The notes: generated from the letters alone by a model not told the origin. 64,000 nt of DNA from Oxalobacteraceae bacterium OTU3CINTB1 (GCA_024123955.1 CP099652.1:1364001-1428000), one strand, 5' to 3'; positions 18,033-28,234 are shown, numbered from the stretch's first letter. Program-made: numbers and translations.

Positions 18033-19478
18033 ATGCGGCGCAAGGCAACTCACGTCATTTGGATGGCATCGGTGCTGGCGGCATGCCTGTTTGTGCGGCC
18101 GGCCACCGCCGAGGCCGCCGAGGCCAACCTTCCGCTCGACGCGCGGTTCGATGCGTATTTGCAGGCCTCGACCCGTCACGACCATTTCAGCGGAACGGTG
18201 CTGGTCGCGCGCGACGGCGTGCCTGTTTTCAGTCGCTCCTACGGCATGGCCAATTACGAGCTCGACGTACCGAACACGGCGCGAACCCTCTACCGCATCG
18301 CTTCGCTGACCAAGCAATTCACCGCGCTGGCGGTGCTGCAGCTGCAGGAGCAGGGCAAGCTCAAGGTGGGCGATCCCGTCTGCCAATATATTGACCCGTG
18401 TCCCGCCGCCTGGAAGCCGATCACCTTGCGCCATTTGCTGACGCATACCTCCGGCATCGAAAATTACTCCAGCCTGTCCGAGTGGGACGAGGTGCTGGCC
18501 TTGCGCAGCTATAAGCGTGCCGAGCTGGTCGCGCTGTTCTGCGACCTGCCGCTGCGGTTCACGCCCGGCGAGCAATTCAAGTACAGCAATTCCGGCTATG
18601 TGCTGCTCGGCATGGTCATCGAGCGCGCCTCCGGCAAATCGTACGGTGACTATCTGCGGGAAAAGATCTTCGCGCCGCTGGGCATGTCGCAGTCGGTGTA
18701 CGACGAGGGCCGCGCGCTGCTGCCGCACCGCGCCAGCGGTTATTACTCGCTGGGGACGCGGTTTATCAACGCTCCGTACATGAGCCCGACCGTGAGCTAT
18801 GCGGCCGGCGGGATTCAGTCGACCGTGGGCGACATGCTGCTGTGGGACCAGGCGCTGTATTCGGAGCGGCTGTTGTCGCGCAAGTCGCTCGACGAGATGT
18901 TCACGCCGGTGAAGAAAGGCTACGGCTATGGCTGGCAAATCGGTGAAAAAATGGGGCGCCGCAGTATCGAGCACTCCGGCAGCGAGAACGGCTTTTCAAC
19001 GTATCTGTTGCGCTTTCCCGCCGAGCGCGCGACTGTTATCGTGCTGAGCAATAGCGATCGGGCCTCGGCGGGCGGCGTCGGCGGCGCGCTGGCGGCGATC
19101 CTGTTCGGCGCCCCCTACAAGCAGCCGACCGCGCAGTTGCGTGACGTGTTGTGGGATGTGGTCGCGCGCGACGGCGTGGAAGCGGGGATGCGGCATTATC
19201 GCGGCCTGCAACCGGCACCGGCCGGCGGCGACGAGGCGCTGGTTTATCTGGCTTACGATTTGATCGAGGCGGGGAAGCCGGCCGCCGCCGCCGCCATGTT
19301 CAATTTCACGCTGGGCCTGTATCCGGGGTCGGCGTACAGCCATGATGGCTTGGCGGACATCGCCGCCGAACGGGGCGACACGGCGGGCGCGATCAAACAT
19401 TTCGAGCGCTCGCTGGAACTTGATCCAAAAAACGAGTACGCGAGCAAAGGTTTGGCACGGTTGCGCAAGCCGCGCTGA
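18033..19478 (+). CDS. exported beta-lactamase-fold serine hydrolase with C-terminal TPR
   Basis: A class C beta-lactamase/penicillin-binding-fold protein of 481 residues. A signal peptide (positive start, hydrophobic core, AEAAEA cleavage area near 26-31) suggests a periplasmic location. The catalytic SxxK is S91-LT-K94 and the second motif is Y184-S-N186. HSGSENGF near 320 takes the KTG position. After the hydrolase domain, from about 400, tetratricopeptide-like helices end the protein. I chose ATG 18033 because AAAGGAGA lies five bases before it. The substrate is unknown; it could be an esterase, a peptidase or a peptidoglycan-acting enzyme. Confidence 0.85.
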   Translation: MRRKATHVIWMASVLAACLFVRPATAEAAEANLPLDARFDAYLQASTRHDHFSGTVLVARDGVPVFSRSYGMANYELDVPNTARTLYRIASLTKQFTALAVLQLQEQGKLKVGDPVCQYIDPCPAAWKPITLRHLLTHTSGIENYSSLSEWDEVLALRSYKRAELVALFCDLPLRFTPGEQFKYSNSGYVLLGMVIERASGKSYGDYLREKIFAPLGMSQSVYDEGRALLPHRASGYYSLGTRFINAPYMSPTVSYAAGGIQSTVGDMLLWDQALYSERLLSRKSLDEMFTPVKKGYGYGWQIGEKMGRRSIEHSGSENGFSTYLLRFPAERATVIVLSNSDRASAGGVGGALAAILFGAPYKQPTAQLRDVLWDVVARDGVEAGMRHYRGLQPAPAGGDEALVYLAYDLIEAGKPAAAAAMFNFTLGLYPGSAYSHDGLADIAAERGDTAGAIKHFERSLELDPKNEYASKGLARLRKPR

Positions 19479-19486
19479 CGGGCCGT

Positions 19487-20353
19487 TTATTTTTTCTTGC
19501 TGCTCGGCTCCTGGAATTCCGGGCACTGCACCTGCAGCACGCTGCGGTCCTCCAGGCACACGGCCGACAACTGACCGCCCCACACGCAGCCGCTATCGAG
19601 GCCGATCAGGTTGGGCTTCAAGGTCAGCCCCAGCGCCGACCAGTGGCCGAACACCACCGTGTCGCGCGCCGTGCGCCGGCCCGGCACCTCGAACCACGGC
19701 ATCAGGCCCGACGCCGGGTCGGCCGTGCCGCTTTCCTTCATCTTGAAATCCATCACGCCGTCGGCGGTGCAAAAGCGCAGCCGCGTCATGGCGTTGATGA
19801 TGCAGCGCAGCCGGTCGGCGCCGCGCAGGTCGTCCGACCATTGGTCGGGCAGGTTGCCGTACATGTCGGCCAGGAAGTCGGCGAAACTGTCGTCCGGGCC
19901 GCGCAGCATGTCCTGCACCTCGCCGGCCAGCGCGATGGCCTGGTCGGCGCTCCATTGCGGCAGCAGGCCGGCGTGTACCAGCACATGGCCCTGGACCTGG
20001 ATCGCCAGCGGACGCCGCCGCACCCAGTCGATCAGCTCGTCACGGTCGGGCGCGTGCAGGATGCCGGCCAGGGTGTCGGACTTGTGCTCCGGCCGGATGC
20101 CGTAGGCGACCGCCAGCAGGTGCAGGTCGTGGTTGCCCAGCACGCTGTCGATGAGGCCGCCGCTGGCCATGCACAGCTTGCGCACGTGGCGCAGGGTGGC
20201 CAGCGAGTCGGGGCCACGGTTGATCAGGTCGCCGGCGAACAGGATGGCGGGTTCGGCAACGCCGACCTCGGCCGCGTGCGCGCGTATGCGGTCGAGCATG
20301 GACAAGGCCTGCTCGTGACAGCCTTGCAAATCCCCGATTACATAGGTTTTCAT
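19487..20353 (-). CDS. apaH: symmetrical bis(5'-nucleosyl)-tetraphosphatase
   Basis: A metallophosphatase of 288 residues that hydrolyses Ap4A to two ADP and also decaps Np4-capped RNA. The metal motifs are GDLQGCHEQ (residues 7-15), GDLINRGPDS and GNHDLHLLA. The length fits the family (about 270-280), with a short extra tail of PSSKKK. The stop is eight bases from that of the facing hydrolase gene. Its start is divergent from rfbB. Confidence 0.95.
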   Translation of the reverse strand: MKTYVIGDLQGCHEQALSMLDRIRAHAAEVGVAEPAILFAGDLINRGPDSLATLRHVRKLCMASGGLIDSVLGNHDLHLLAVAYGIRPEHKSDTLAGILHAPDRDELIDWVRRRPLAIQVQGHVLVHAGLLPQWSADQAIALAGEVQDMLRGPDDSFADFLADMYGNLPDQWSDDLRGADRLRCIINAMTRLRFCTADGVMDFKMKESGTADPASGLMPWFEVPGRRTARDTVVFGHWSALGLTLKPNLIGLDSGCVWGGQLSAVCLEDRSVLQVQCPEFQEPSSKKK

Positions 20354-20494
20354 ATGGAAGCTCTCTGGTTCGTTGCTTTGGAATCTGAATTACCCTGAAA
20401 TCAGAGTGCGAGTGTTGATTTTTGCCCGTGGGCAGCGCAGTTTCACATAAAATCATGATTACAACTGTTTTGACTTCTTGCTGCGGGATACTAA

Positions 20495-21568
20495 ATGATT
20501 TTTGTTACGGGTGGTGCCGGTTTTATCGGTTCAAACTTTGTCCTCGACTGGCTGGCCCAGTCCGACGAGCCTGTTGTTAATTATGACAAGCTGACCTATG
20601 CCGGCAATGTGAACAACCTTGCGTCGCTGAAGAGCGATGCGCGCCACATCTTCGTGCGCGGCGATATCTGCGACCAGGCCCGGGTGCTGGCGCTGTTCGA
20701 ACAGCACAAGCCGCGCGCCGTGGTCCACTTCGCCGCCGAAAGCCACGTCGACCGCTCCATCCTCGGTCCCGGCGAATTCATCAACACCAACATCAACGGC
20801 ACCTTCAGCCTGCTTGAAGCGACGCGCGCCTACTGGTCGGCGCTGCCGGAGCAGGAGAAAGCGGCGTTCCGCTTCCTGCACGTGTCCACCGACGAGGTCT
20901 ACGGCACGCTCGGCCCGGACGACGCGCCCTTCAGCGAGACCACCGCGTTCGCGCCCAACAGCCCGTACTCGGCGTCGAAGGCCGCGTCCGACCATCTGGT
21001 GCGCTCCTACCATCACACCTACGGCCTGCCGACGGTGACGACCAACTGCTCGAACAACTACGGTCCGTATCACTTCCCGGAAAAGCTGATTCCGCTGATT
21101 ATCGCCAATGCGCAGGCGGGCAAGCCGCTGCCGATCTACGGCGACGGCCAGCAGGTGCGCGACTGGCTGTACGTGAGCGACCATTGCGCCGCCATCCGCC
21201 GCGTGCTGGCGGACGGCCGCCTGGGCGAGACCTACAACGTCGGCGGCTGGAACGAGATGGCCAACCTGGACGTGGTGCACACCCTGTGCGACATGCTCGA
21301 CCGGCTGCGGCCGAAGGCTGACGGTGCCAGCTACCGGGCCCAGATCACCTACGTCAAGGACCGTCCCGGCCACGACCGCCGCTACGCCATCGACGCGCGC
21401 AAGCTAGAGCGCGAACTGGGCTGGAAACCTGCCGAGACCTTCCAGACCGGCATCGCCAAGACCGTGCAGTGGTACCTCGACAACCAGGCCTGGGTCGACG
21501 ACGTGCAGTCGGGCGGCTACGCCAAATGGATGGAAACGAACTACTTTAACCGCGAAGGCGCACAATGA
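20495..21568 (+). CDS. rfbB: dTDP-glucose 4,6-dehydratase
   Basis: An extended short-chain dehydrogenase of 357 residues that makes dTDP-4-keto-6-deoxyglucose, the second step to dTDP-L-rhamnose. The NAD loop is [11 protein letters not shown], the catalytic area contains STDEVYG, and the Tyr/Lys pair is in [10 protein letters not shown]. It is the first gene of a four-gene rfbBACD set with ATGA/GTGA overlaps. The ATG at 20495 is preceded only by a weak GCGGGATA. Confidence 0.97.
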   Translation: MIFVTGGAGFIGSNFVLDWLAQSDEPVVNYDKLTYAGNVNNLASLKSDARHIFVRGDICDQARVLALFEQHKPRAVVHFAAESHVDRSILGPGEFINTNINGTFSLLEATRAYWSALPEQEKAAFRFLHVSTDEVYGTLGPDDAPFSETTAFAPNSPYSASKAASDHLVRSYHHTYGLPTVTTNCSNNYGPYHFPEKLIPLIIANAQAGKPLPIYGDGQQVRDWLYVSDHCAAIRRVLADGRLGETYNVGGWNEMANLDVVHTLCDMLDRLRPKADGASYRAQITYVKDRPGHDRRYAIDARKLERELGWKPAETFQTGIAKTVQWYLDNQAWVDDVQSGGYAKWMETNYFNREGAQ

Positions 21569-22491
21569 ACCAAGCTTCGAGCACTCCCGTGGGCACGCCG
21601 GGCAAAGGCCGCAAGGGCATCATCCTGGCCGGCGGTTCCGGTACCCGGCTGTATCCGGTGACGATGAGCGTGTCGAAGCAATTGCTGCCGATCTACGACA
21701 AGCCGATGATCTACCATCCGCTGACGGTGCTGATGTTGGCCGGCATGACCGAGATCCTGCTGATCTCGACGCCGCAGGACACGCCGCGCTTCCGCGATCT
21801 GCTGGGCGACGGCAGCCAGTGGGGCATCAGCATCAGCTACGCGGTGCAAGCGTCACCGGACGGCCTGGCGCAAGCGTTCATCATCGGCAAGGACTTCGTC
21901 GGCGATTCGCCGTCCGCGCTCATCCTTGGTGACAATATCTACTACGGCAACGACCTCGACGCGCTGCTCAACCATGCCAGCGAACAGACCAGCGGCGCCA
22001 CGGTGTTCGCCTACCACGTGCAGGATCCGGAGCGCTACGGGGTGGTCGAGTTCGACGGCGACCGCCAGGCCGTGTCGATCGAGGAAAAACCCCTGCAGCC
22101 GAAGTCCAATTACGCCGTCACCGGCCTGTATTTCTACGACAACCAGGTGTGCGAGATCGCCGCCGGCATCCAGCCGTCGGCCCGTGGCGAGCTCGAGATC
22201 ACCGACGTCAACCGCGTCTACCTCGAGAAGCAGCAGCTCAACGTCGAGGTGATGGGGCGCGGCATGGCCTGGCTCGACACCGGCACCCATGAGTCGCTGC
22301 TGGAGGCGGGCCAGTTCATCTCCACCATCGAAAAGCGCCAGGGCTTGAAGGTGGCGTGCCCTGAGGAAATTGCTTACCGTAAGGGCTATATCGACGCGGC
22401 GCAGCTGCGCGCGCTGGCCGAGCCGCTGAAGAAGAATAATTACGGGCAGTACCTGCTGCGCATACTGGAAGACAAGGTCGTGCAACGATGA
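21565..22491 (+). CDS. rfbA: glucose-1-phosphate thymidylyltransferase
   Basis: A nucleotidyltransferase of 308 residues that makes dTDP-glucose from dTTP and glucose-1-phosphate. The signature is [11 protein letters not shown] near residue 19, and [19 protein letters not shown] follows in the middle. It has about 12 extra N-terminal residues compared with the usual enzyme; an internal ATG is not obvious. It starts inside the rfbB stop (ATGA). Confidence 0.97.
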   Translation: MNQASSTPVGTPGKGRKGIILAGGSGTRLYPVTMSVSKQLLPIYDKPMIYHPLTVLMLAGMTEILLISTPQDTPRFRDLLGDGSQWGISISYAVQASPDGLAQAFIIGKDFVGDSPSALILGDNIYYGNDLDALLNHASEQTSGATVFAYHVQDPERYGVVEFDGDRQAVSIEEKPLQPKSNYAVTGLYFYDNQVCEIAAGIQPSARGELEITDVNRVYLEKQQLNVEVMGRGMAWLDTGTHESLLEAGQFISTIEKRQGLKVACPEEIAYRKGYIDAAQLRALAEPLKKNNYGQYLLRILEDKVVQR

Positions 22492-23033
22492 ACGTCATCA
22501 CTACGCCGTTGCAGGGATTGCTGGTGATCGAGCCGCGCGTGTTCGGCGACGAACGCGGCTTTTTCTACGAGAGCTACAACGCGCGCCAGTTCGCGGAGGC
22601 CACCGGGGTGACGGCAAATTTCGTGCAGGACAATCATTCGCGCTCGCGCCGCGGCGTGCTGCGCGGCCTGCATTACCAGATCCAGCAGCCGCAGGGCAAG
22701 CTGGTGCGCGTGACCGCCGGCGCCGTGTACGACGTCGCGGTCGACATCCGCAAGGGGTCGCCGACGTTCGGCCAATGGTACGGCACCGAGCTCAGCGCCG
22801 AAAACATGCGCCAGATGTGGATCCCGCCCGGTTTCGCGCACGGCTTCGTGGTCACCAGCGAGCACGCCGAGTTCCTCTATAAAACCACCGACTACTGGGC
22901 GCCCGAGCACGAGCGCGCCATCTTGTGGAACGATCCGGCCATCGGCATCGACTGGCCGCTGGCGCTGACCCCGACCCTATCGCACAAGGACCTGGCGGCG
23001 GTGCCGCTGGCCGGCGCCGAGGTGTTCCCGTGA
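22488..23033 (+). CDS. rfbC: dTDP-4-dehydrorhamnose 3,5-epimerase
   Basis: A cupin-fold epimerase of 181 residues, third step to dTDP-L-rhamnose. The catalytic region reads [15 protein letters not shown], with the active-site histidine in GLHYQ, and [10 protein letters not shown] is also typical. The start overlaps the rfbA stop by four bases. Confidence 0.97.
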   Translation: MNVITTPLQGLLVIEPRVFGDERGFFYESYNARQFAEATGVTANFVQDNHSRSRRGVLRGLHYQIQQPQGKLVRVTAGAVYDVAVDIRKGSPTFGQWYGTELSAENMRQMWIPPGFAHGFVVTSEHAEFLYKTTDYWAPEHERAILWNDPAIGIDWPLALTPTLSHKDLAAVPLAGAEVFP

Positions 23034-23887
23034 AGATTTTGCTCACGGGCAGCACCGGCCAGGTCGGTTACGAACTGGTGCGCAGCCTGCAGGGCGTGGG
23101 CGAGGTGGTGGCGGTGGACCGCCAGGTCATGGACCTGTCCGACCTGGACCAGGTGCGCGACGTGATCCGCCAGGTCAGGCCGGGGCTGATCGTCAATCCG
23201 GCCGCCTACACGGCGGTCGACAAGGCCGAGGGCGAGCCGGCGCTGGCCCACCGCATCAACGCCGAGGCCCCCGGGCTGATGGCGCGCGAAGCCAAACTGC
23301 TGGGCGCGGCCATGGTGCATTATTCGACCGACTACGTGTTCGACGGCGCCGAGCCGGCGGCGCGGGGGGAGGACGACCCGACCGGGCCGCTCAACGTCTA
23401 CGGCGCCAGCAAGCTGGCCGGCGAGCAAGCAATCGCCGAGGCCGGCATTCCGCACCTGATTTTCCGCACCAGCTGGGTGTACGGCATGCGCGGCAAGAAT
23501 TTCCTGCTGACCATGCTGCGCCTGGCCAGGGAGCGCGACGAGTTGCGCGTGGTGGCCGACCAGCACGGCGCGCCGACCTGGAGCCGCACCATCGCCGACA
23601 CCTCGGCGCTGGTGCTGGCGCAGGCGCGCGCGGGCGGCGCCGACTGGTGGACCCAACACAGCGGCGTCTATCATTTGAGCGCGCAGGGCAGCACCACCTG
23701 GTGCGAGTTCACCCGGGCGATCGTCGAGGCGGCCGGGCTGGACTGCCGCGTGCTGCCGATCACCAGCGCCGAATATCCGACCCCGGCCAAGCGGCCGCAA
23801 TACTCGGTGCTGTCGTCGCAGCGGCTGATGACGCGGTTTTGCCATTTGCCGGAGTGGAAAGAGGCGCTGCGCCTGTGCATGGCATAA
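23030..23887 (+). CDS. rfbD: dTDP-4-dehydrorhamnose reductase
   Basis: A NAD(P)H-dependent reductase of 285 residues that finishes dTDP-L-rhamnose. The nucleotide loop is TGSTGQVG, followed by YSTDYVFDG and YGASKLAGE (Tyr/Lys pair). The GTG at 23030 overlaps the rfbC stop (GTGA). The frame is open further upstream, but family alignment places the start at KILLTGSTG, so I used GTG. Confidence 0.96.
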   Translation: MKILLTGSTGQVGYELVRSLQGVGEVVAVDRQVMDLSDLDQVRDVIRQVRPGLIVNPAAYTAVDKAEGEPALAHRINAEAPGLMAREAKLLGAAMVHYSTDYVFDGAEPAARGEDDPTGPLNVYGASKLAGEQAIAEAGIPHLIFRTSWVYGMRGKNFLLTMLRLARERDELRVVADQHGAPTWSRTIADTSALVLAQARAGGADWWTQHSGVYHLSAQGSTTWCEFTRAIVEAAGLDCRVLPITSAEYPTPAKRPQYSVLSSQRLMTRFCHLPEWKEALRLCMA

Positions 23888-24077
23888 ATGCCGCCGGCAT
23901 TTGTATCGATTGGTAAGCAATCGCATCCGACCAATTTTCTGCTGTTATGATGCCGGCGCACCGCCAAAACGGGCCGGCGCTCCTCCTTATTGCTGCCGCC
24001 GTTGCAAACGCGAACGATGTTTGACGCGGATTGGCCGCCTTCAATTCGGGATTGCCGGGTCCAATCCGGTACAATCG

Positions 24078-24100
24078 CGGGTTAGCGTACTGATAACCCG
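24078..24100 (+). promoter_or_regulatory. leader hairpin upstream of the WecA-like gene
   Basis: CGGGTTA (24078-24084) and TAACCCG (24094-24100) form a 7-bp stem with a nine-base loop. It is preceded by TACAAT at 24070-24075, a possible -10 box without a good -35. It lies in the 273-base gap between rfbD and the WecA-like gene, which has no other feature I can support. Confidence 0.25.
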
Positions 24101-24160
24101 GCGGACGAGGACTTGCCTCTGTGCGGGCGGGCGTATCCGGTAATTTTGTATAGATAAAAT

Positions 24161-25255
24161 ATGTTTTCCTTTTTACTGAGCTTTATCGCTTCCGCGCTCC
24201 TGACGCTGCTGGTTATAAAAGAATCGCGATTGCACGGGCCGGCGCTGGATTCGGATTTCCTCGGGGTGCAGAAAGTGCACGCGCACCGCGTCGCCCGAAT
24301 CGGCGGCTTGTCGATATTTTTGTCGGTCGCGCTCAGTTCCGCCATTTCCGTCTGGCGCGTGCCATCGCTGGGTAATTGGCTGTTTTCGCTGCTGGCCTGT
24401 TCGGCGGTCGCCTTTGTCGGCGGCATCGTCGAGGATTACACGGGCCGCGTCAGCGCCGCGCGCCGGCTGTTGCTGACCATGGCAGCCGCCGCGCTGGGCT
24501 ACTTCCTGCTCGACGCCCGCATCGACCGCATCGATTTTCCGTTCGCCGCCTGGCCGATCCAGTATGTCTGGATCACGCTGCCGCTGACGGTATTGGCGGT
24601 GGCCGGCGTGGCCAACGCGGTCAATATCATCGACGGTTTCAACGGCCTGGCCAGCGTGGTGTGTATTTGCATGCTGCTCTCGCTCGGGTATGTCGCGTTG
24701 CAGGTCAACGATATGTTCGTGCTCATCGCCGCGCTGATGGTGGCGGGCGCCACCGCCGGCTTCCTGATCTGGAATTACCCGGTCGGCATGATATTCCTGG
24801 GCGACGGCGGCGCTTACTTCATCGGCTTTATGCTGGGCGAGTTGGCGTTGCTGCTGGTAATGCGCAATCCGCAAGTTTCCACTTGGTACGCCGCGTTGTT
24901 ATTAATATATCCGACCTTTGAAACCCTGTTTTCGGTTTATCGCCGCATGTTCGTGCGCGGCAAATCTCCGGCCATGCCCGACGGTATACACTTGCATAGC
25001 CTGATCTTCCGCCGCATCGTGCAATGGGCGGTGGGCCGCAAGGAAGCGCGCGCGCTGATACGCCGCAATTCGCTCACCTCGCCGTATTTGTGGATGTTCT
25101 CGCTGATGGCGGTGCTGCCGGCCACGGTATTCTGGCGCCACACCTGGGTATTAATGGTGTTCTGTATTTTGTTTATCAGCAGTTACATCTGGATTTACGT
25201 GCGCATCGTCCGCTTTAAAGCGCCGCGCTGGATGATCCGCCATAAGAAAATGTGA
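24161..25255 (+). CDS. undecaprenyl-phosphate sugar-1-phosphate transferase (WecA/WbpL family)
   Basis: A multi-pass membrane protein of 364 residues in the MraY/WecA superfamily. It should transfer a sugar-1-phosphate (GlcNAc or another N-acetyl sugar) to undecaprenyl phosphate, starting an O-antigen or exopolysaccharide unit. Signatures are KVHAHRVARIGG near residues 44-55, NAVNIIDGFNGLASV and a downstream GDGGAYFIGF. About ten hydrophobic helices can be seen. It follows the rhamnose genes, so its product likely joins the same surface polysaccharide. Sugar specificity cannot be read from sequence. Confidence 0.9.
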   Translation: MFSFLLSFIASALLTLLVIKESRLHGPALDSDFLGVQKVHAHRVARIGGLSIFLSVALSSAISVWRVPSLGNWLFSLLACSAVAFVGGIVEDYTGRVSAARRLLLTMAAAALGYFLLDARIDRIDFPFAAWPIQYVWITLPLTVLAVAGVANAVNIIDGFNGLASVVCICMLLSLGYVALQVNDMFVLIAALMVAGATAGFLIWNYPVGMIFLGDGGAYFIGFMLGELALLLVMRNPQVSTWYAALLLIYPTFETLFSVYRRMFVRGKSPAMPDGIHLHSLIFRRIVQWAVGRKEARALIRRNSLTSPYLWMFSLMAVLPATVFWRHTWVLMVFCILFISSYIWIYVRIVRFKAPRWMIRHKKM

Positions 25256-25321
25256 TTTTCCGGGCTTGATGTAATATATTCGCGCAGCGCTTTATATCGT
25301 CATCACCTAGAGGAAAGCCCA

Positions 25322-25645
25322 ATGGACCTGTCGAATATGTCTTCCGCGGATTTGCGTAATCTGCAAGAACAAGTGAAACGCGAATTAAAACAGCGCGAGG
25401 GCCAGGATCTGGCCAAAGCCCGCGAACAAATACTGGCCATCGCCCAAAGCGTTGGCGTGCCGCTCAAGGACCTGGTCGGCGGCGGTGCCGCCACTGTGCG
25501 CAGCGGCAAAAAAACCGGCACGGTGGCGCCGCGCTACCGCAATCCGGCCGACCAATCCCAGCAGTGGACCGGCCGCGGCCGCCAGCCGAAATGGGTCAAG
25601 GAATGGCTGGACGCCGGCAAAGACATCGCCGGCCTGAAGGTTTAA
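25322..25645 (+). CDS. H-NS family nucleoid protein
   Basis: A small DNA-binding protein of 107 residues. The N-terminal half is a coiled coil for oligomerisation (SSADLRNLQEQVKRELKQ). The C-terminal DNA-binding module contains YRNPADQSQQWTGRGRQPKW, the H-NS/Bph3-type signature whose GRGRQP loop inserts into the minor groove. H-NS proteins silence AT-rich, often foreign, DNA. An AGAGGAAA ribosome binding site precedes the ATG. It sits inside the polysaccharide region; whether it controls these genes is unknown. Confidence 0.93.
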   Translation: MDLSNMSSADLRNLQEQVKRELKQREGQDLAKAREQILAIAQSVGVPLKDLVGGGAATVRSGKKTGTVAPRYRNPADQSQQWTGRGRQPKWVKEWLDAGKDIAGLKV

Positions 25646-25678
25646 GCGTTTTCGCCCCCCGCAGCGGGCCGGCAGGGC

Positions 25679-25707
25679 TTGCCTGCGGCCGTTATCGCAC
25701 TTACACT
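25679..25707 (+). promoter_or_regulatory. sigma70-like promoter for the phosphomannomutase gene
   Basis: TTGCCT at 25679-25684 and TACACT at 25702-25707 are 17 bp apart. Transcription would start near 25714, leaving a leader of about 115 bases before ATG 25830. This argues against the in-frame GTG at 25716 as a start codon. Confidence 0.5.
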
Positions 25708-25829
25708 ATGATGTTGTGTCTGCTACAACGCAGGCGGCACCTATTTTCCCTCTAATCCGCGTCCATGGCGAGGCAGTCCGCCCAGTTGCGCCCCCGCATC
25801 GCCTTGGCACGCACATCCAAAAATCCAAT

Positions 25830-27212
25830 ATGGTCTCCTTATCCAAAACGATCTTCAAAGCTTACGACATTCGCGGCATCATCGATAAAACCCTGGATGC
25901 GGGCGTAGCGCGCTCGATCGGGCGGGCGTTCGGCCAAGCCGCGCTGGCCAAGGGCGAGACCAAGGTGGTGATCGGCCGCGACGGCCGCTTGTCCGGCCCG
26001 TCGCTGACGGCGGCGCTGGCCGAAGGCCTGCAGCTGGCCGGCGTCGACGTGATCGATCTGGGTGTGGTGGCCACGCCGATGGTTTATTTCGGCACCAATG
26101 TGCTGGGCGCGGCGTCGGGCATCATGGTCACCGGCAGCCACAATCCGCCGGACTACAACGGTTTCAAGATGGTGCTGGCCGGCGAAGCGATCCACGGCGA
26201 AGCCATCACTTCGCTGTACCAGCGCATCGTCGACCATGACGGCTCGTCGGCGGCGAAAAAGGGCGCGTACAGCACCCACGACATCCGCGCCCAGTACCTC
26301 GAGCGCATCATCGGCGACGTCAAACTGGCGCGTCCGATCAAGATCGCCGTCGATTGCGGCAACGGCGTGGCCGGCGCCTTCGCCGGCGACCTGTATCGCG
26401 GCATGGGCTGCGAAGTGGTCGAGCTGTTCTGCGAAGTGGACGGCAACTTCCCCAACCACCACCCCGATCCGGCCCACCCGGAGAACCTGCAGGACCTGAT
26501 CCGCGCGTTGCAGGAGACCGACGCCGAAATCGGCATCGCCTTCGACGGCGACGGCGACCGCCTTGGCGTGGTGACCAAGGACGGCCAGATCATCTATCCG
26601 GACCGCCAGATGATGCTGTTCGCCGAAGACGTGCTGACCCGCCATCCGGGTGCGCAGATTCTGTACGACGTCAAATGCACGCGCCACCTGGCGCCATACA
26701 TCACCAAAAGCGGCGGCGTGCCGCTGATGTACAAGACCGGCCACTCGCTGGTCAAGGCCAAGCTGCGCGAAACCGGCGCCCCGCTGGGCGGCGAAATGAG
26801 CGGCCATATCTTCTTCAAGGACCGCTGGTACGGTTTCGACGACGGCCTGTACTCGGGCGCGCGCCTGCTGGAGATCCTGACCCGCGAAGCCGATCCGTCG
26901 GCGCTGCTCAATTCCCTGCCGCAGTCGGACAGCACCCCCGAGCTGCACCTGCACCTGAGCGAAGGCGAGAACGTCATCGTCATGGACAAGCTGCGCGCGG
27001 ATGCGGAATTCCCGGGCAATGTGCAGATCATCACCATCGACGGCCTGCGCGTGGAATACGAGGACGGCTTCGGCCTGGCGCGTTCGTCCAACACCACGCC
27101 GGTGATCGTGATGCGCTTCGAAGCCGAAACGCCGGAAGCGCTGGCGCGCATCCAGGGCCAGTTCAAGAGCGTGATCCTGGCCGCCAAGCCGGACGCGGAA
27201 CTGCCTTTCTAA
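25830..27212 (+). CDS. algC: phosphomannomutase/phosphoglucomutase
   Basis: An alpha-D-phosphohexomutase of 460 residues, supplying mannose-1-P or glucose-1-P for LPS and other polysaccharides. It opens with KAYDIRGI. The phosphoserine loop is VTGSHNPPDYNG, the metal loop is FDGDGDRLG and the sugar-binding loop is GEMSGHIFF. I took ATG 25830 because homologues start near FKAYDIRG and because of the promoter at 25679. The frame is open back to 25716. The symbol algC is by family; rfbK or manB would be alternatives. Confidence 0.92.
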   Translation: MVSLSKTIFKAYDIRGIIDKTLDAGVARSIGRAFGQAALAKGETKVVIGRDGRLSGPSLTAALAEGLQLAGVDVIDLGVVATPMVYFGTNVLGAASGIMVTGSHNPPDYNGFKMVLAGEAIHGEAITSLYQRIVDHDGSSAAKKGAYSTHDIRAQYLERIIGDVKLARPIKIAVDCGNGVAGAFAGDLYRGMGCEVVELFCEVDGNFPNHHPDPAHPENLQDLIRALQETDAEIGIAFDGDGDRLGVVTKDGQIIYPDRQMMLFAEDVLTRHPGAQILYDVKCTRHLAPYITKSGGVPLMYKTGHSLVKAKLRETGAPLGGEMSGHIFFKDRWYGFDDGLYSGARLLEILTREADPSALLNSLPQSDSTPELHLHLSEGENVIVMDKLRADAEFPGNVQIITIDGLRVEYEDGFGLARSSNTTPVIVMRFEAETPEALARIQGQFKSVILAAKPDAELPF

Positions 27213-27215
27213 GCG

Positions 27216-28229
27216 ATGTCGCCGCAAGCGGGCAATAGCAACCCGAAGCCGCTCAACATCCTGCTGGTGCGCGTCTCCTCGCTGGGGGACGTGCTGCACA
27301 ACCTGCCGATGGTGGCCGATATCGCCAGCCGCTTCCCCGACGCGAACATCGATTGGGTGGTGGAGGAGGGCTACGTCAGCCTGGTGCGGCTCAACGCCCG
27401 CGTGCGGACCATCATTCCGTTCGCGCTGCGGCGCTGGCGCAAATCGCTGGGCAAGCCGGAGACGCGCGCCGAGATCAAGGCCTTCTTCCGCACCTTGCGC
27501 CAGCAGCGCTACGACTACGTGTTCGACACCCAGGGGCTGCTCAAGACCGGCATCATCATGGGCGCCGCGCGGGTGGCCGAGGGCGGGCGCAAGGTCGGCC
27601 TGGCCAACGGCAGCGAGGGCTCGGGCTACGAGGGCGTCTCACGCATTTTCCATCACCTGAGCATTCCGACCGATCCGCGCACGCACGCGGTGGCGCGCGG
27701 CCGCCTGGTGGCCGCCGCCGCGCTGGGCTACCAGGTCGACACGCCGGCCGATTTCGGCCTGCCGGAGGTGTCGGCCGACGAGCCGCGTCCGGCCTGGATG
27801 CCGGCCGAACCTTACGTGGTGTACTTCCACGGCACCGCGCGCGATCCGAAGAAGTGGGCGCCGGAGAACTGGATCGCGCTGGGACGGGAACTGGCGCCGA
27901 TGCCGATCCTGCTGCCCTGGGGCTCGCCCAAGGAGCTGGCCGAGGCCGAGCATCTGGCGGCCCATCTGCCCAACGCGCGCGTGCTGCCCAAGCTGTCGAT
28001 GGCCGACGCCATGCTGCTGGCGCGCCATGCGGGCCTGGTGATCGGCGTCGACACCGGCTTGACGCACATCGCCGCCGCCTTCGTGCGGCCGACGGTGGAA
28101 ATCTACGCCGATTCGCCGCGCTGGAAGACCGAGGGCAACTGGTCGCCGCGCATCATTAATCTGGGCGATCGCGGCGCGCCGCCGTCCGTGTCCGAAGTAC
28201 TGGCTGCGGCCAGGCGTTTGCTGGGCTGA
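27216..28229 (+). CDS. waaC: lipopolysaccharide heptosyltransferase I
   Basis: A GT9 glycosyltransferase of 337 residues that adds the first heptose to Kdo2-lipid A at the inner face of the cytoplasmic membrane. The N-terminal ILLVRVSSLGDVLHNLP is the typical acceptor-domain start. The ADP-heptose site includes the C-terminal GVDTGLTHIAAAF. It starts three bases after the phosphomutase stop and is followed five bases later by waaA. gmhB, which works in heptose supply, is at 32930 on the other strand. Confidence 0.95.
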   Translation: MSPQAGNSNPKPLNILLVRVSSLGDVLHNLPMVADIASRFPDANIDWVVEEGYVSLVRLNARVRTIIPFALRRWRKSLGKPETRAEIKAFFRTLRQQRYDYVFDTQGLLKTGIIMGAARVAEGGRKVGLANGSEGSGYEGVSRIFHHLSIPTDPRTHAVARGRLVAAAALGYQVDTPADFGLPEVSADEPRPAWMPAEPYVVYFHGTARDPKKWAPENWIALGRELAPMPILLPWGSPKELAEAEHLAAHLPNARVLPKLSMADAMLLARHAGLVIGVDTGLTHIAAAFVRPTVEIYADSPRWKTEGNWSPRIINLGDRGAPPSVSEVLAAARRLLG

Positions 28230-28234
28230 GTTTC

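Noticed and set aside
25716..25829. Extended N-terminus of the phosphomutase
   Set aside because: Family start and the promoter at 25679-25707 place translation at 25830.
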